A DNA stretch of 64,000 bases from CAYNFS01 sp964396685 (GCA_964396685.1 CAYNFS010000002.1:26352-90351), one strand, 5' to 3'. Counted from the stretch's first letter, positions 15,871 through 24,698 are shown. Numbers and translations are program-made. The notes: a model not told the origin generated them from the sequence alone.

Positions 15871-15883
15871 ATTCTGATATAAT
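15854..15883 (+). promoter_or_regulatory. Promoter with leaderless start
   Basis: TTGGCA (15854-15859), an 18-bp spacer and TATAAT (15878-15883). The ATG at 15893 is 9 nt downstream. A second TATAAT on the minus strand at 15890-15885 serves the divergent CAP gene. Confidence 0.7.
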
Positions 15884-15892
15884 AATTATAGC

Positions 15893-16258
15893 ATGACGCG
15901 GGTTAACTGGCATCTTTTCTTTTACACAATTCTCGCGGTGATTGCGGCTGTTTCCGGATTTTTTTTCCTCACCTTTACCAGCCCGGTTAATGCGGGATTG
16001 TGGCAGTTTGCTCTTCTATACGCTTTGGTGTTTGGTTTTGTCGCCGCGCTTACGGCAATTTTGGGATATTTTCTTCGGATATTTTTTTTCCACAGGAGTT
16101 CCAGAGGCGAATTTTTGGCGGCAGCGCGCCGCCAAGGCGCACTTCTTGGCGCGCTTGCGATGATTGCTTTGGCACTGCAAGCGGAGAACCTTTTCAATTT
16201 ATTAACAGCGATCCCGCTTTTAACCATGTTTGCACTTATAGAATTTTATCTTGCATAA
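15893..16258 (+). CDS. Small membrane protein, unknown (121 aa)
   Basis: Four hydrophobic segments (about residues 8-28, 37-62, 84-97, 101-119) with a short basic loop HRSSRGEFLAAARRQG between the second and third. No family recognised. It directly abuts the next gene (stop 16258, next ATG 16259), so the two are translationally close and form an operon with PheRS and gyrB. Confidence 0.72.
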   Translation: MTRVNWHLFFYTILAVIAAVSGFFFLTFTSPVNAGLWQFALLYALVFGFVAALTAILGYFLRIFFFHRSSRGEFLAAARRQGALLGALAMIALALQAENLFNLLTAIPLLTMFALIEFYLA

Positions 16259-17281
16259 ATGGACGATTTAGAGTTTACAGTCATGCCCCGTCGAGGGGAA
16301 GGGGAGGAGGAGAGCAGCGCGGAGGATGCCGCTTTGGGTTTAGAACCTGCGCTTGAACCACAAATACCCAAGGGAAAAAGGAGAAAATGGCTCGTTGTCA
16401 GTTGTATCGCGGTTTTGTTTTTGGCGATACTCGGTTTTTTTGGTTATAAATACGTGTTTCGTGCAGAACCAGCGGAACCATCTGGCACAAGCAAGGCGCC
16501 GGAGATAACCGTGCCGGAGCCGACTAAAGATTTAACCATTGACACGGATAAAGATGGCCTCACTGACGAACAGGAAATATTGTCAGCTACCAATTCGAAA
16601 AAGGCTGATACCGACGGAGACGGGCTGGCTGACGGCGACGAAGTAAAAATCTATCTGTCAGATCCACTGCTTCCGGATACAGACGGAGACGGTTTTGAAG
16701 ACGGGCGGGAGGTCGCAAGAGGCTACAGCCCGGTTTCTACATCTTCCCGGAAAGCAACGCCCGACGAAGTCCAAAAGTGGACCGAACGAATCGCCCAATT
16801 CGGACTCCACCAGCCAACGCAGGCAACCGTAAAGCTGATATCTGCCAATCCCGTGGACCAGCAGACGCTCTACGCCAATTCAGTCTATGGTTACAGCTTG
16901 TCATTGCCGGGGGTTCTGGCTTATCGCGAAGATCAGGAAAGGCGTGTGGTGGGTTTTTATGTTTCAGGGAATCTTCCTGACGATCCCGATCTTGCCACGG
17001 ACCCAATTTCCGCCTCCATCGCCGTAAAGGTTCCAAACCAAACTTTGCGGGATTGGATTGACCTCCAATATCCAGCTGCAGAATATGCGGTTCTTGAAGA
17101 GGTTGAGATTGGCGATTTGGACGCGATTCGCTTGAAGGGAACAAAAGACGAATCTTGCTTTCAGGATAAGACTTTTATACCTCGCGGAAGCACAATCATA
17201 GTTTTGACGTGGACATGCGTGGAACACAAAGCGTTCGGCCCTTATTATGAGCAAATTGTTCAAAGTTTTAAATTTCAATGA
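16259..17281 (+). CDS. Membrane-anchored protein with thrombospondin type 3-like calcium-binding repeats
   Basis: An acidic N-terminus precedes a membrane helix (about residues 42-61). An extracytoplasmic part then has three DxDxDGLxD-type repeats (DTDKDGLTDEQE, DTDGDGLADGDE, DTDGDGFEDGRE), which bind calcium in related proteins. The C-terminal domain (about 200-340) has YGYSLSLPGVLAY and ends in VQSFKFQ, like PsbP/DUF-type surface domains. Two Cys (CFQDK, TWTCVE) may form a disulfide. The stop overlaps the next start (ATGA). Confidence 0.82.
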   Translation: MDDLEFTVMPRRGEGEEESSAEDAALGLEPALEPQIPKGKRRKWLVVSCIAVLFLAILGFFGYKYVFRAEPAEPSGTSKAPEITVPEPTKDLTIDTDKDGLTDEQEILSATNSKKADTDGDGLADGDEVKIYLSDPLLPDTDGDGFEDGREVARGYSPVSTSSRKATPDEVQKWTERIAQFGLHQPTQATVKLISANPVDQQTLYANSVYGYSLSLPGVLAYREDQERRVVGFYVSGNLPDDPDLATDPISASIAVKVPNQTLRDWIDLQYPAAEYAVLEEVEIGDLDAIRLKGTKDESCFQDKTFIPRGSTIIVLTWTCVEHKAFGPYYEQIVQSFKFQ

Positions 17282-18414
17282 AGATCATAGTCGAGTCGGA
17301 AGAGGAAGGTCGTTTGCGCCAGGAGTTGAAAAAAAGAAGCGACGTTGAAAGCGAGCGTATTAAAAGATATCTGGCCATGCCGGATTTATCCCGGACGCCG
17401 GGCGGTGCGCTTTACGAATTGGTAAAGCGCATATGCGCGATTTCGGAATACAAAAATTTCGACCATATTCAAGTGCCGGAAATTGTTCCGGCGGACATAA
17501 GCTTTGACCTTTTCAATTTTCCGCCCGATCATCCTGCCCGCAGCCGTTCAGATACTTATTTCATTGACGAGAATAACATTCTGCGCACCCATACCACCAT
17601 AATGTGGTATTACTATTTGAATCAGCCGAGCGTCCAAAAAAAGATAAAAAAAGCCGAACCGCTTGGTTCGATATGCTACGGCAAAGTGTACCGCAAGGAT
17701 GAAATAGACCGCCGGCATATGAACGTGTTTCATCAAATAGACGGCTGGTATCTGCTTCCGCGAAATCGCGGCCGAATCAAACAAACCGACTTGGAAATCG
17801 TATTAACCAGAATCGCCAGAGCAATCTTCGGGCAAGCGGCTAAATACCGCTTTAACAAAGACACTTTTCCTTATACCGATCCCTCGATTGAAATGGAAAT
17901 TAATATGTACGGCAAATGGATCGAAGTTTTGGGTGGCGGGATTGTCCGCCCCGTGTTTCTAAAAAATTTAGGTCTTGACCCCGAAAGCTACACAGGCTGG
18001 GCTTATGGATTTGGGCTTGAAAGATTGGCTATCGCCTCCATGCATTTGCCGGACATTCGTCTTTTGTGGTCAAAGGATCCGCGTGTTACCAAGCAGCTAA
18101 AATTGGGGCAAAAATTCGAAGAGGTCAGCAAGTATCCATCGATAACGCGCGACATTTCTTTTGTGGTAACTGACGATTTCGCGCCAAATAATTATTTTGA
18201 TCTGATCCGTGACATTGGCGGGGATCTGGTCGAGCAGGTGACGCTTTTGGATAAGTACCAGGACAAAAAGAAATTCGGGCCCGGCAAGACCAGCTATACT
18301 TATCGCATTGTTTATCGAAGTCCAGAGCGGACGCTCAAGACTGAAGAAGTTGAGCCCTTGCAAAATAAACTTTACGAACAAACCCAGGCGCAGTTTAATG
18401 CCGAATTAAGATAA
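17278..18414 (+). CDS. pheS: Phenylalanyl-tRNA synthetase alpha-type catalytic domain fused to an FDX-ACB anticodon-binding domain
   Basis: The class II aminoacyl-tRNA synthetase core shows HPARSRSDTYF, RTHTTIMWYY, GKVYRKDEIDRRHMNVFHQIDGW (motif 2) and YTGWAYGFGLERLAI (motif 3). Residues about 285-378 (KYPSITRDISFVV ... YRIVYRSPERTLKTEEV) are a ferredoxin-fold anticodon-binding domain, which in usual bacterial enzymes is at the end of the beta subunit. The N-terminal coiled coil of bacterial PheS is almost absent. The whole (378 aa) has the layout of single-chain mitochondrial PheRS. No pheT is in the window. It overlaps the preceding gene by 4 bp. Confidence 0.88.
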   Translation: MKIIVESEEEGRLRQELKKRSDVESERIKRYLAMPDLSRTPGGALYELVKRICAISEYKNFDHIQVPEIVPADISFDLFNFPPDHPARSRSDTYFIDENNILRTHTTIMWYYYLNQPSVQKKIKKAEPLGSICYGKVYRKDEIDRRHMNVFHQIDGWYLLPRNRGRIKQTDLEIVLTRIARAIFGQAAKYRFNKDTFPYTDPSIEMEINMYGKWIEVLGGGIVRPVFLKNLGLDPESYTGWAYGFGLERLAIASMHLPDIRLLWSKDPRVTKQLKLGQKFEEVSKYPSITRDISFVVTDDFAPNNYFDLIRDIGGDLVEQVTLLDKYQDKKKFGPGKTSYTYRIVYRSPERTLKTEEVEPLQNKLYEQTQAQFNAELR

Positions 18415-18426
18415 TTAAATGTGAAT

Positions 18427-20355
18427 ATGGCAAAAGAAAAAGTGAAAAATCCCACAGCAGAGTACGGCGCGGAGCAGATTACTGTTCTCGAAGGTTTAGA
18501 TCCTGTCCGCAAGCGTCCGGGGATGTATATCGGCAATACCGCTGAAGCGGGGCTCCACCACCTCATTTGGGAAGTGGTGGACAACGGCATTGACGAGGCA
18601 ATGGCCGGTTACGCCAAAAACATCGAAGTTACTCTGCATGCCGATTCCTCGGTGACAGTGCGGGACGATGGACGGGGCATACCCGTGGAGCGGCACAAGC
18701 AGACGAAAAAATCGTCGCTGGAAACGGTACTGACCATGCTGCACGCCGGCGGCAAATTTGGCTCGGGAAGCTACAAAGTTTCGGGAGGCCTGCATGGCGT
18801 TGGCGTTTCGGTCGTGAACGCCCTTTCCGAATGGATGAGGGCCGAGGTCCGCAGAGATGGCAAAATTTACGTCCAGGAATATGCTCGCGGGAAACCAAAA
18901 GGACCGGTAAAACAGACAGGCAAGGTATCATCTTCGGACCCGTGGCGGCAGGGCACGCAGATAAGTTTCAAACCAGACACGCAGGTTTTTTCCGTGCTGG
19001 AATTTAACGACAAGACCGTTCTCGACCACTTGCGCCAGCAGACCTATCTCACCTCGGGGGTAAGAATTAAATTTACTGACGAAAGAAACCACTTTCTCTA
19101 CCAGTTCTACTTTGAGGGTGGCCTTGTTTCCTATATCCATCAGATTAATCGCAAGAAACAGCCCTTGCATGCTCCGATTTATCTCGCAAAAACCGCGGAT
19201 CACATCCAAGTGGAAGTTGCGATACAATACACTAATGACTTCATAGAAACTTTACTGCCTTTTGCCAACAACATCTACACCGGGGAGGGCGGCATGCATG
19301 TGACCGGTTTTAAATCGGCGCTCACCCGTTCCCTCAACAATTTTGCGATCAAAAACGGCTATGTCAAAGAGGCGGATAAGCTCACTGGCGAGGATATGCG
19401 CGAGGGATTGACCGCGATCATCAGCGTAAAACTTCCCAATCCGCAATTTGAGGGGCAAACCAAGGCGAAACTGGGCAACGCCGAGGTGCGGACTGTAGTT
19501 GAACAAGTCGTAGGCGATGGTCTGGAAGTTTATCTGGGAGAACATCCAAAGGACGCGCAAAAAATCATAGAAAAAATTTCTTTGGCCGCCAAAGCCCGGC
19601 TTGCGGCTCGCGCGGCAAGAGAAGCGGTCATCAGAAAGGGTGTTCTGGAAGGACTGACCTTGCCGGGGAAATTGGCTGATTGTTCGGAGTCCGATCCTGC
19701 AAAATGCGAACTCTACATAGTGGAGGGAGATTCGGCCGGAGGCTCTGCCAAGCAAGGAAGAGACCGAGGATTCCAAGCCATTCTGCCCCTGCGGGGGAAG
19801 ATTCTTAATGTCGAACGGGCCAGGCTAGATAAAATGCTGGCCAATCAGGAAGTCAAAAATTTGATAATCGCGCTGGGTACGGGAGTAGGGGAGCAGTTTG
19901 ATATAGGCAAACTTCGCTATCACAGAGTCATTATTATGACCGACGCGGACGTTGACGGCGCGCATATCAGAACTCTGCTTTTGACTTTGTTTTACCGATA
20001 TTTTCCGGAGATAATTACTTCCGGTTATCTTTATATAGCCCAGCCGCCGCTTTTCAGGCTACAGGTTGGCAAAGAGGTCCGCTACGCTTTCAATGACGCG
20101 GAGCGGGATGGGTTTTTGTCGGAACACAAAGGCCAAAGCGTGTATGTCCAGCGCTACAAGGGCTTAGGAGAAATGAATCCATCACAGCTGTGGGAGACAA
20201 CTATGGATCCGGCGAATCGCGTAATGCACCAGGTTACCATACGCGATGCGCAGGAAACCTCGGAGATTTTTGAAACCCTGATGGGCGACGAAGTGGCCCC
20301 TCGCAAAAAATTCATTCAAACCCACGCGAAGAGCGTGAAGAATTTGGATATTTGA
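18427..20355 (+). CDS. gyrB: DNA gyrase subunit B
   Basis: Type IIA topoisomerase ATPase/TOPRIM subunit that, with GyrA, introduces negative supercoils. Motifs: EGLDPVRKRPGMYIG, EVVDNGIDEAMAG (ATP-binding), DDGRGIPVE, GGLHGVGVSVVNALS, then the TOPRIM EGDSAGGSAKQGRDR and TDADVDGAHIRTLLL. The C-terminus has YKGLGEMNP. Length of about 640 aa is normal for short GyrB/ParE. ParE cannot be fully excluded from sequence alone. Start is ATG 18427, or GTG 18421 two codons earlier. Confidence 0.94.
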   Translation: MAKEKVKNPTAEYGAEQITVLEGLDPVRKRPGMYIGNTAEAGLHHLIWEVVDNGIDEAMAGYAKNIEVTLHADSSVTVRDDGRGIPVERHKQTKKSSLETVLTMLHAGGKFGSGSYKVSGGLHGVGVSVVNALSEWMRAEVRRDGKIYVQEYARGKPKGPVKQTGKVSSSDPWRQGTQISFKPDTQVFSVLEFNDKTVLDHLRQQTYLTSGVRIKFTDERNHFLYQFYFEGGLVSYIHQINRKKQPLHAPIYLAKTADHIQVEVAIQYTNDFIETLLPFANNIYTGEGGMHVTGFKSALTRSLNNFAIKNGYVKEADKLTGEDMREGLTAIISVKLPNPQFEGQTKAKLGNAEVRTVVEQVVGDGLEVYLGEHPKDAQKIIEKISLAAKARLAARAAREAVIRKGVLEGLTLPGKLADCSESDPAKCELYIVEGDSAGGSAKQGRDRGFQAILPLRGKILNVERARLDKMLANQEVKNLIIALGTGVGEQFDIGKLRYHRVIIMTDADVDGAHIRTLLLTLFYRYFPEIITSGYLYIAQPPLFRLQVGKEVRYAFNDAERDGFLSEHKGQSVYVQRYKGLGEMNPSQLWETTMDPANRVMHQVTIRDAQETSEIFETLMGDEVAPRKKFIQTHAKSVKNLDI

Positions 20356-20380
20356 CTTACTTTCCGGATTTGCGTATAAT
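20352..20380 (+). promoter_or_regulatory. Consensus promoter of the secE-nusG-rplKA operon
   Basis: TTGACT (20352-20357), a 17-bp spacer and a perfect TATAAT (20375-20380). It overlaps the gyrB stop codon. Transcripts would start near 20387 and pass the hairpin at 20399. Confidence 0.88.
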
Positions 20381-20398
20381 GAGTGAAGTTTAATAAAG

Positions 20399-20416
20399 AA
20401 AGCCCGAAAGGGCTTT
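20399..20416 (+). terminator. Short hairpin after the promoter, gyrB terminator or attenuator
   Basis: AAAGCCC-GAAA-GGGCTTTT is a stable GNRA-capped hairpin with a T-run. It lies after gyrB but also downstream of the secE promoter, so it may partly attenuate the operon. Confidence 0.65.
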
Positions 20417-20429
20417 TAAGAATGGCAAA

Positions 20430-20615
20430 ATGAGAAGGATTATCCAATTTTTCAAAGACGTCAGGGTGGAGCTTGCGAAAGTTGTATGGCCCAGCCGGCG
20501 CGAGGCTTTGAAAGCCACAGGAGTAGTTATTTTGTTTTCCCTGATTGTGGCCTTGTTTTTGGGGATGATTGATTACGGGTTGACAAGATTAATCGGGCTG
20601 TTGGTAGAGAAGTAA
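20430..20615 (+). CDS. secE: Preprotein translocase subunit SecE
   Basis: Short single-helix form (61 aa) of the SecYEG clamp subunit. The conserved FFKDVRVELAKVVWPSRREALKAT amphipathic segment is followed by one transmembrane helix (about residues 33-58). It begins the classic secE-nusG-rplK-rplA order. A 3-codon mini-ORF (ATG 20422) ends in an overlap with the secE ATG. Confidence 0.93.
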   Translation: MRRIIQFFKDVRVELAKVVWPSRREALKATGVVILFSLIVALFLGMIDYGLTRLIGLLVEK

Positions 20616-20678
20616 GCCAAAGTGCAAAATTAATGAATTTTATTTTATACTTTTCGCTTTAAGTTTTACACTTTATAC

Positions 20679-21224
20679 ATGCCGAGACAAGTAGTAACAG
20701 GCGAAAAACATTGGTACGTGCTTCATACTTATTCCGGGTATGAGGATTCGGTTGTCAATAATCTCAAACAGCGCATTGAATCCATGGGTATGGAGGACAA
20801 AATTTTTGACGTAATGGTGCCAAAGGAGAAAAAAATCAAGATCAAAGAGGGCAAGCGTGTTACATATGACGAAAAAATTTTCCCCGGCTACGTTTTGGTA
20901 AATATGATTGTCACCGACGATTCCTGGTATGTCGTGCGAAACACGCCGAATGTCACCGGCTTTGTGGGCTCTGGCACTGTGCCGACCCCAATCAGCGACA
21001 ATGAAGTCAAAGTCATCCAGAAACGGATGGGGGTGGAGGAGCCGAAGTTCAAGATAGATTTTGTCATTACCGATTTAGTAAGAATCATTGACGGACCTTT
21101 CAAAGGGTATGAAGGCAAGGTTTCCGAAATTGACGAGACCAAAGGCAAGGTCAAAGTGCTGGTTTCCATTTTTGGGCGGGAAACTCCGGTGGAACTGGAT
21201 TTCCTGCAGGCGAAGAAAGTGTGA
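20679..21224 (+). CDS. nusG: Transcription termination/antitermination protein NusG
   Basis: NusG binds the RNA polymerase clamp and couples transcription to translation or Rho. NGN domain: WYVLHTYSGYEDSVVNNL, FPGYVLVNM, WYVVRNTPNVTGFVG. KOW domain: VRIIDGPFKGYEGKVSEID. At 181 aa it is of normal length. A family A repeat pair follows (21231-21301). Confidence 0.96.
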   Translation: MPRQVVTGEKHWYVLHTYSGYEDSVVNNLKQRIESMGMEDKIFDVMVPKEKKIKIKEGKRVTYDEKIFPGYVLVNMIVTDDSWYVVRNTPNVTGFVGSGTVPTPISDNEVKVIQKRMGVEEPKFKIDFVITDLVRIIDGPFKGYEGKVSEIDETKGKVKVLVSIFGRETPVELDFLQAKKV

Positions 21225-21230
21225 CCGAAG

Positions 21231-21301
21231 GTCACATCCCGCACTCGATGCGGGATCCAGTATTATTAAGGACTGGATTCCCGTCTTCACGGGAATGACA
21301 A
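21231..21301. repeat. Family A dispersed repeats between nusG and rplK
   Basis: CATCCCGCACTCGATGCGGGATCCAG is followed by GACTGGATTCCCG ... CGGGAATGACA. Confidence 0.7.
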
Positions 21302-21310
21302 AACAGCTAT

Positions 21311-21736
21311 ATGGCGAAAAAGATTAAAACTACATTGAAACTCCAACTTCCGGCCGGTAAAGCAAGTCCGGCTCCTCCCGTTGGCACGGCATTAGGCCCC
21401 TACGGTATTAATTTAATGGATTTCGTAAATAAGTTTAACCAGAAGACTGCCGACAAGGGAGATTCGGTGATTCCAGTCGTAATAACGATTTACGAAGATC
21501 GCTCGTTTGATTTTATCTTAAAGACCCCACCCGTCTCTGATATGATCAAAAAAGCCTTGAGGATTGAAAAAGGATCCGGCTCGCCGCTCAAAGAGAAAGT
21601 GGGCAAGCTTACGAAAGCGCAGGTTCGTCAAATTGCGGAAGCCAAGATGAAAGATTTGAACGCCAATAGCATGGAGAGTGCCGAAAAAATAGTCGCTGGC
21701 ACTGCGAGAAGCATGGGAGTGGAAATTGAAGTTTAA
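21311..21736 (+). CDS. rplK: 50S ribosomal protein L11
   Basis: L11 (141 aa) with the expected LQLPAGKASPAPPVGTALG, GINLMDFVNKFN, TPPVSDMIKKAL and the C-terminal rRNA-binding domain ending in ARSMGVEIEV. It is part of the GTPase-associated centre. Confidence 0.97.
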   Translation: MAKKIKTTLKLQLPAGKASPAPPVGTALGPYGINLMDFVNKFNQKTADKGDSVIPVVITIYEDRSFDFILKTPPVSDMIKKALRIEKGSGSPLKEKVGKLTKAQVRQIAEAKMKDLNANSMESAEKIVAGTARSMGVEIEV

Positions 21737-21788
21737 AATTTTAAATTTTACATTGTCATTTTGATTTTTGATATTTACATTTTGCATT

Positions 21789-22463
21789 ATGTCCAAGCGA
21801 TATAGCCAAGTAGTCCAGTTGGTTGATAGAACAAAAACTTATCCAATCGAGGAGGCTGTTGCGCTCGCCAGACAAACCTCGACGGTCAAATTTGACGCGA
21901 CGGTTGAGGCGCATTTCAAGCTTGGCATTGACGCCAAGCAGACCGACCAGAAGGTCAGAACTCAAATAACTCTTCCCCACGGAACCGGCAAAACGATAAA
22001 AGTCGCTGCTTTTGTGTCATCTGGAAAAGAAAAAGAGGCCAAAGCAGGCGGGGCTGACATAATCGGCGGCGAGGAGCTGGTTAAGCAGATTAAAGAGACA
22101 GGTAAAGCTGATTTTGACGCGGCGGTGGCAGAACCGGCGATGATGAAAAGTTTAGCCCAAATTGCTAAAATTTTGGGACAGCGGGGGTTGATGCCGAACC
22201 CAAAGGCTGGAACTGTCGGCGAGGATGTCGGCAGGCTTGTAAAAGAGCTCAAAGGCGGTCGCGTAGAGATTAAAACTGATGATACCGGAGTGGTGCATGC
22301 GGCCATTGGCAAAGTCTCATTTGACGAGCAAAAACTCCTGGAAAACTTTCAGGCAGTCAAAGAGGCCCTCTACCGCGCCAAGCCGTCGGCTGTAAAGAAA
22401 GATTTTGTAAAATCAGTCACCATTTCTACCTCAATGGGTCCCGGCATTAAAGTTAGCCTGTAG
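21789..22463 (+). CDS. rplA: 50S ribosomal protein L1
   Basis: L1 (224 aa) with KTYPIEEAVALARQT, VEAHFKLGIDAKQTDQKVR, LPHGTGKT, GQRGLMPNPKAGTV and SMGPGIKVSL. The start at 21789 (MSKRYSQ) is chosen over the in-frame ATG at 21768. rplJ and rplL, which usually follow, are absent here; a dNTP cassette follows instead. L1 is missing from one large Parcubacteria branch, so its presence helps place the organism outside that branch. Confidence 0.96.
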   Translation: MSKRYSQVVQLVDRTKTYPIEEAVALARQTSTVKFDATVEAHFKLGIDAKQTDQKVRTQITLPHGTGKTIKVAAFVSSGKEKEAKAGGADIIGGEELVKQIKETGKADFDAAVAEPAMMKSLAQIAKILGQRGLMPNPKAGTVGEDVGRLVKELKGGRVEIKTDDTGVVHAAIGKVSFDEQKLLENFQAVKEALYRAKPSAVKKDFVKSVTISTSMGPGIKVSL

Positions 22464-22472
22464 TTTTGGATT

Positions 22473-23009
22473 ATGGCAGAAGAAAGAAAACATCATAGGC
22501 CGTCCTGGGATGATTATTTTATGGCCGTTGCCAGGCTTGTTGCCAGCAGGGCAACCTGTGACAGGCTTTATGCGGGTACTGTATTAGTAAAGGACAACAG
22601 GATTATTGCATCAGGGTACAACGGTTCACCGCCGGGATTGCCGCACTGCAACGACGTGGGCCATCTTCTTGAAGAAGGACATTGTGTGCGAACGATTCAC
22701 GCCGAACATAATTGCCTTTTGCAGGCCGCCAAACAGGGAGGCACCAGCACGGATGGTTCAACCATGTACACCAAATATAGCCCTTGCATTCACTGCACGA
22801 AGTATATCATCAGCTGTGGGATCAAGCGGGTTGTTGTCGGAAAGATTTATCGCAGCCCGCAAGCTTTAGATATGCTAAAAGAAGCTGGAGTTGAGGTTGA
22901 AGTTTACGACGAAAATCAGAAATGGGCCAGGGAGCTTGTTGAGCTTTTTTTTGAAGATATTCCTGAAAGAAAAAACGAGGGGAAAATTACTTTCCGGGAA
23001 AAATCTTGA
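22473..23009 (+). CDS. dCMP deaminase
   Basis: Converts dCMP to dUMP, the substrate of thymidylate synthase. Zinc motifs are complete: HAEHN (with catalytic Glu) and PCIHC (two Cys), preceded by GYNGSPPGLPHC. At 178 aa it is close to the ComEB/dCMP deaminase length. It opens a six-gene dTMP cassette (22473-26475). Its TGA overlaps the next ATG. Confidence 0.93.
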   Translation: MAEERKHHRPSWDDYFMAVARLVASRATCDRLYAGTVLVKDNRIIASGYNGSPPGLPHCNDVGHLLEEGHCVRTIHAEHNCLLQAAKQGGTSTDGSTMYTKYSPCIHCTKYIISCGIKRVVVGKIYRSPQALDMLKEAGVEVEVYDENQKWARELVELFFEDIPERKNEGKITFREKS

Positions 23010-23584
23010 TGTTAATAGGCGTTACGGGCACATTGGCTTCGGGCAAGGATACCTTGTCTAGCTATTTAACAAAGAACAAAGATTTTTTTCATTTTTCTCT
23101 CTCGGACGCGATTCGGGAAGAGTGCGACAAGCGGGGACTTCCGAAGGATCGCGATACGCTTGTAAATTTGGGAAACGATCTTCGCGCTGCCTTTGGTTCT
23201 GATATTTTGGCAAGGCGGGCCGTGGAGGCAGTCCAGAGAAACAAAGCAAAGAACGCAGTGCTTACCAGCATCAGAAATCCTATTGAAGCAGAATTTTTGA
23301 AAAAACTGCCAAGTTTCGTGCTTATTTCTGTCAATGCTCCTATCAAGGTGCGATATGAGAGGATCGTTTCCAGGAAGCGGGCAAGCGACTTTGTTGATTT
23401 TAAGACTTTCAGGGCCCAGGAAGAAAAGGAAATGTCAGGTACGGCTCGTGAGCAGGATTTAAAAAAAGTGATGACTATGGCTGACTATAATTTAATCAAC
23501 GATGGTACGCTGGAGGAGTTTCACAAAAACATTGAGACTGTTTTAGGAAAGATAAATGCTAGTCAAGATCAAAAGAATAGATAA
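23009..23584 (+). CDS. P-loop nucleotide kinase (deoxynucleotide monophosphate kinase-like)
   Basis: A 191-aa P-loop NTPase: GVTGTLASGKDTLSSYL (Walker A), an NMP-binding region with FSLSDAIREECDKRG, and LTSIRNPIEAEFL. The overall pattern resembles dNMP kinases or dephospho-CoA kinase-like proteins. In this context, phosphorylation of a dNMP is the likely job. It overlaps dut by 29 bp, so the two are translationally linked. Confidence 0.75.
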   Translation: MLIGVTGTLASGKDTLSSYLTKNKDFFHFSLSDAIREECDKRGLPKDRDTLVNLGNDLRAAFGSDILARRAVEAVQRNKAKNAVLTSIRNPIEAEFLKKLPSFVLISVNAPIKVRYERIVSRKRASDFVDFKTFRAQEEKEMSGTAREQDLKKVMTMADYNLINDGTLEEFHKNIETVLGKINASQDQKNR

Positions 23585-23984
23585 TACCATGCCAATGCCG
23601 GAATATCAAACGCCAGATTCTGTGGCTTTTGATCTTTACTCTCGAGAGGACATCAAAATTGAGCCACACGGCAGGGCCACAGCTCCTTCTAACTTGATCA
23701 TCGAAGTGCCCAAAGGGCATTTTTTGATGATAGCAGCAAGAAGCAGTCTTTCCAAAAAAGGGCTGATTCTTTCAAACGGAATTGGAATAATTGACCAGGA
23801 TTACCACGGGCGTGATGATGAGATCGGGATACTACTATATAATTTAAGTGAGCAGCCGGTAGAAATAAAAAGAGGCGAAAGGATAGCGCAAGGCTTGATT
23901 CTGCCCATTGAGACAGCCGAATGGCAGGAAGTTGAGGAGATAAAAAAAGACTCCCGAGGGGGATTCGGGAGCACGGGAAATTAG
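23556..23984 (+). CDS. dut: dUTP diphosphatase (trimeric dUTPase family)
   Basis: Hydrolyses dUTP to dUMP, protecting DNA and feeding ThyA. Motifs: SVAFDLYS (I), ARSSLSKKGL (II), GIIDQDYHGR (III, catalytic Asp), GERIAQGLILP (IV) and the C-terminal RGGFGSTG (V, closing the active site). At 142 aa it is normal. dCTP deaminase (Dcd) is a relative, but motif III fits dUTPase better. Confidence 0.88.
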   Translation: MLVKIKRIDNTMPMPEYQTPDSVAFDLYSREDIKIEPHGRATAPSNLIIEVPKGHFLMIAARSSLSKKGLILSNGIGIIDQDYHGRDDEIGILLYNLSEQPVEIKRGERIAQGLILPIETAEWQEVEEIKKDSRGGFGSTGN

Positions 23985-23994
23985 ATCTTACAAT

Positions 23995-24032
23995 GTAGCG
24001 AGCCGATTTATCGGCCCATAAATGGGCACGCT
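23995..24032. repeat. Family E palindrome
   Basis: TGTAGCGAGCCGATTTATCGGC, a short second stem (CCCATAAATGGG), then CGCTACA. A second copy of its first half (TGTAGCGCGCCGATTTATCGGC) lies at 26868-26889 in the prfB promoter. Confidence 0.7.
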
Positions 24033-24034
24033 AC

Positions 24035-24652
24035 ATGAACAAATACTTGAAGGCAGGAAAATTCATCGTAATTTACGGCATTAATAATCTTGGCAAAACG
24101 ACCCAGGCTAAGCTGCTTGTTGAGAAATTAAAGAGGCTAGGCCGTAAGGCCGAATATCTGAAATATCCGGTTTATGATCTGGAGCCTTCAGGTCCAATGA
24201 TCAATGCCTACCTGCGCGAGGGGAATCCTGTAAAATTGAGCGCGAGAGAGGTTCAAATTTTATATGCCATGAACCGGTGGCAGTATGAGCCGATTTTGAG
24301 ATCAAAATTAGAAAAAGGCATTGATATAGTTGCAGAAGATTATTGGGGTACCGGAGTGGCTTGGGGCGCGGGCGCTGGTGTGGATAAAGAATTTCTTTTG
24401 AGGCTTAACGGGTTTTTTTTGAGAGAAGACTTGGCTCTGTTGTTTGCCGGTAAAAGATTTGCTTCGGGTTTAGAAAACAACCATTTGTATGAGACAGATT
24501 CTGAATTGACGAAAAGAGTTGAGGTGGCACATAATGAGTTGGGGAAAGAGTTTGGATGGAAGCTTATGGATGCAAATCAATCCATTGAAAAAGTTGCCGA
24601 AGAAGTTTGGAAATTAGTTGAAACTGTCATTCCCGTGAAGACGGGAATCTAA
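24035..24652 (+). CDS. tmk: Thymidylate kinase-like protein
   Basis: Phosphorylates dTMP to dTDP. The P-loop GINNLGKTTQ resembles the family's GxDGxGKTT, with Asn in place of the usual Asp. EDYWGTGVAWGAG stands where the DR(Y/F)-x(2)S-x(2)AY-Q motif is normally found, so the match is clear but divergent. The last residues (TVIPVKTGI) and the stop codon are supplied by a family A repeat, so the natural C-terminus has been replaced. The placement directly before thyA supports the assignment. Confidence 0.78.
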   Translation: MNKYLKAGKFIVIYGINNLGKTTQAKLLVEKLKRLGRKAEYLKYPVYDLEPSGPMINAYLREGNPVKLSAREVQILYAMNRWQYEPILRSKLEKGIDIVAEDYWGTGVAWGAGAGVDKEFLLRLNGFFLREDLALLFAGKRFASGLENNHLYETDSELTKRVEVAHNELGKEFGWKLMDANQSIEKVAEEVWKLVETVIPVKTGI

Positions 24653-24686
24653 TCCTTGGATTCCCCGATCAAGTCGGGGAATGACA
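24623..24686. repeat. Family A repeat pair supplying the tmk stop codon
   Basis: CTGTCATTCCCGTGAAGACGGGAATC, then TTGGATTCCCCGATC ... GGGGAATGACAT. The tmk stop TAA falls between the arms. Confidence 0.75.
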
Positions 24687-24698
24687 TAAGAGTGGATT

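Noticed and set aside
20422..20433. Leader peptide (MAK) before secE
   Set aside because: Only three codons and overlapping the secE start; could be chance, not enough to call.
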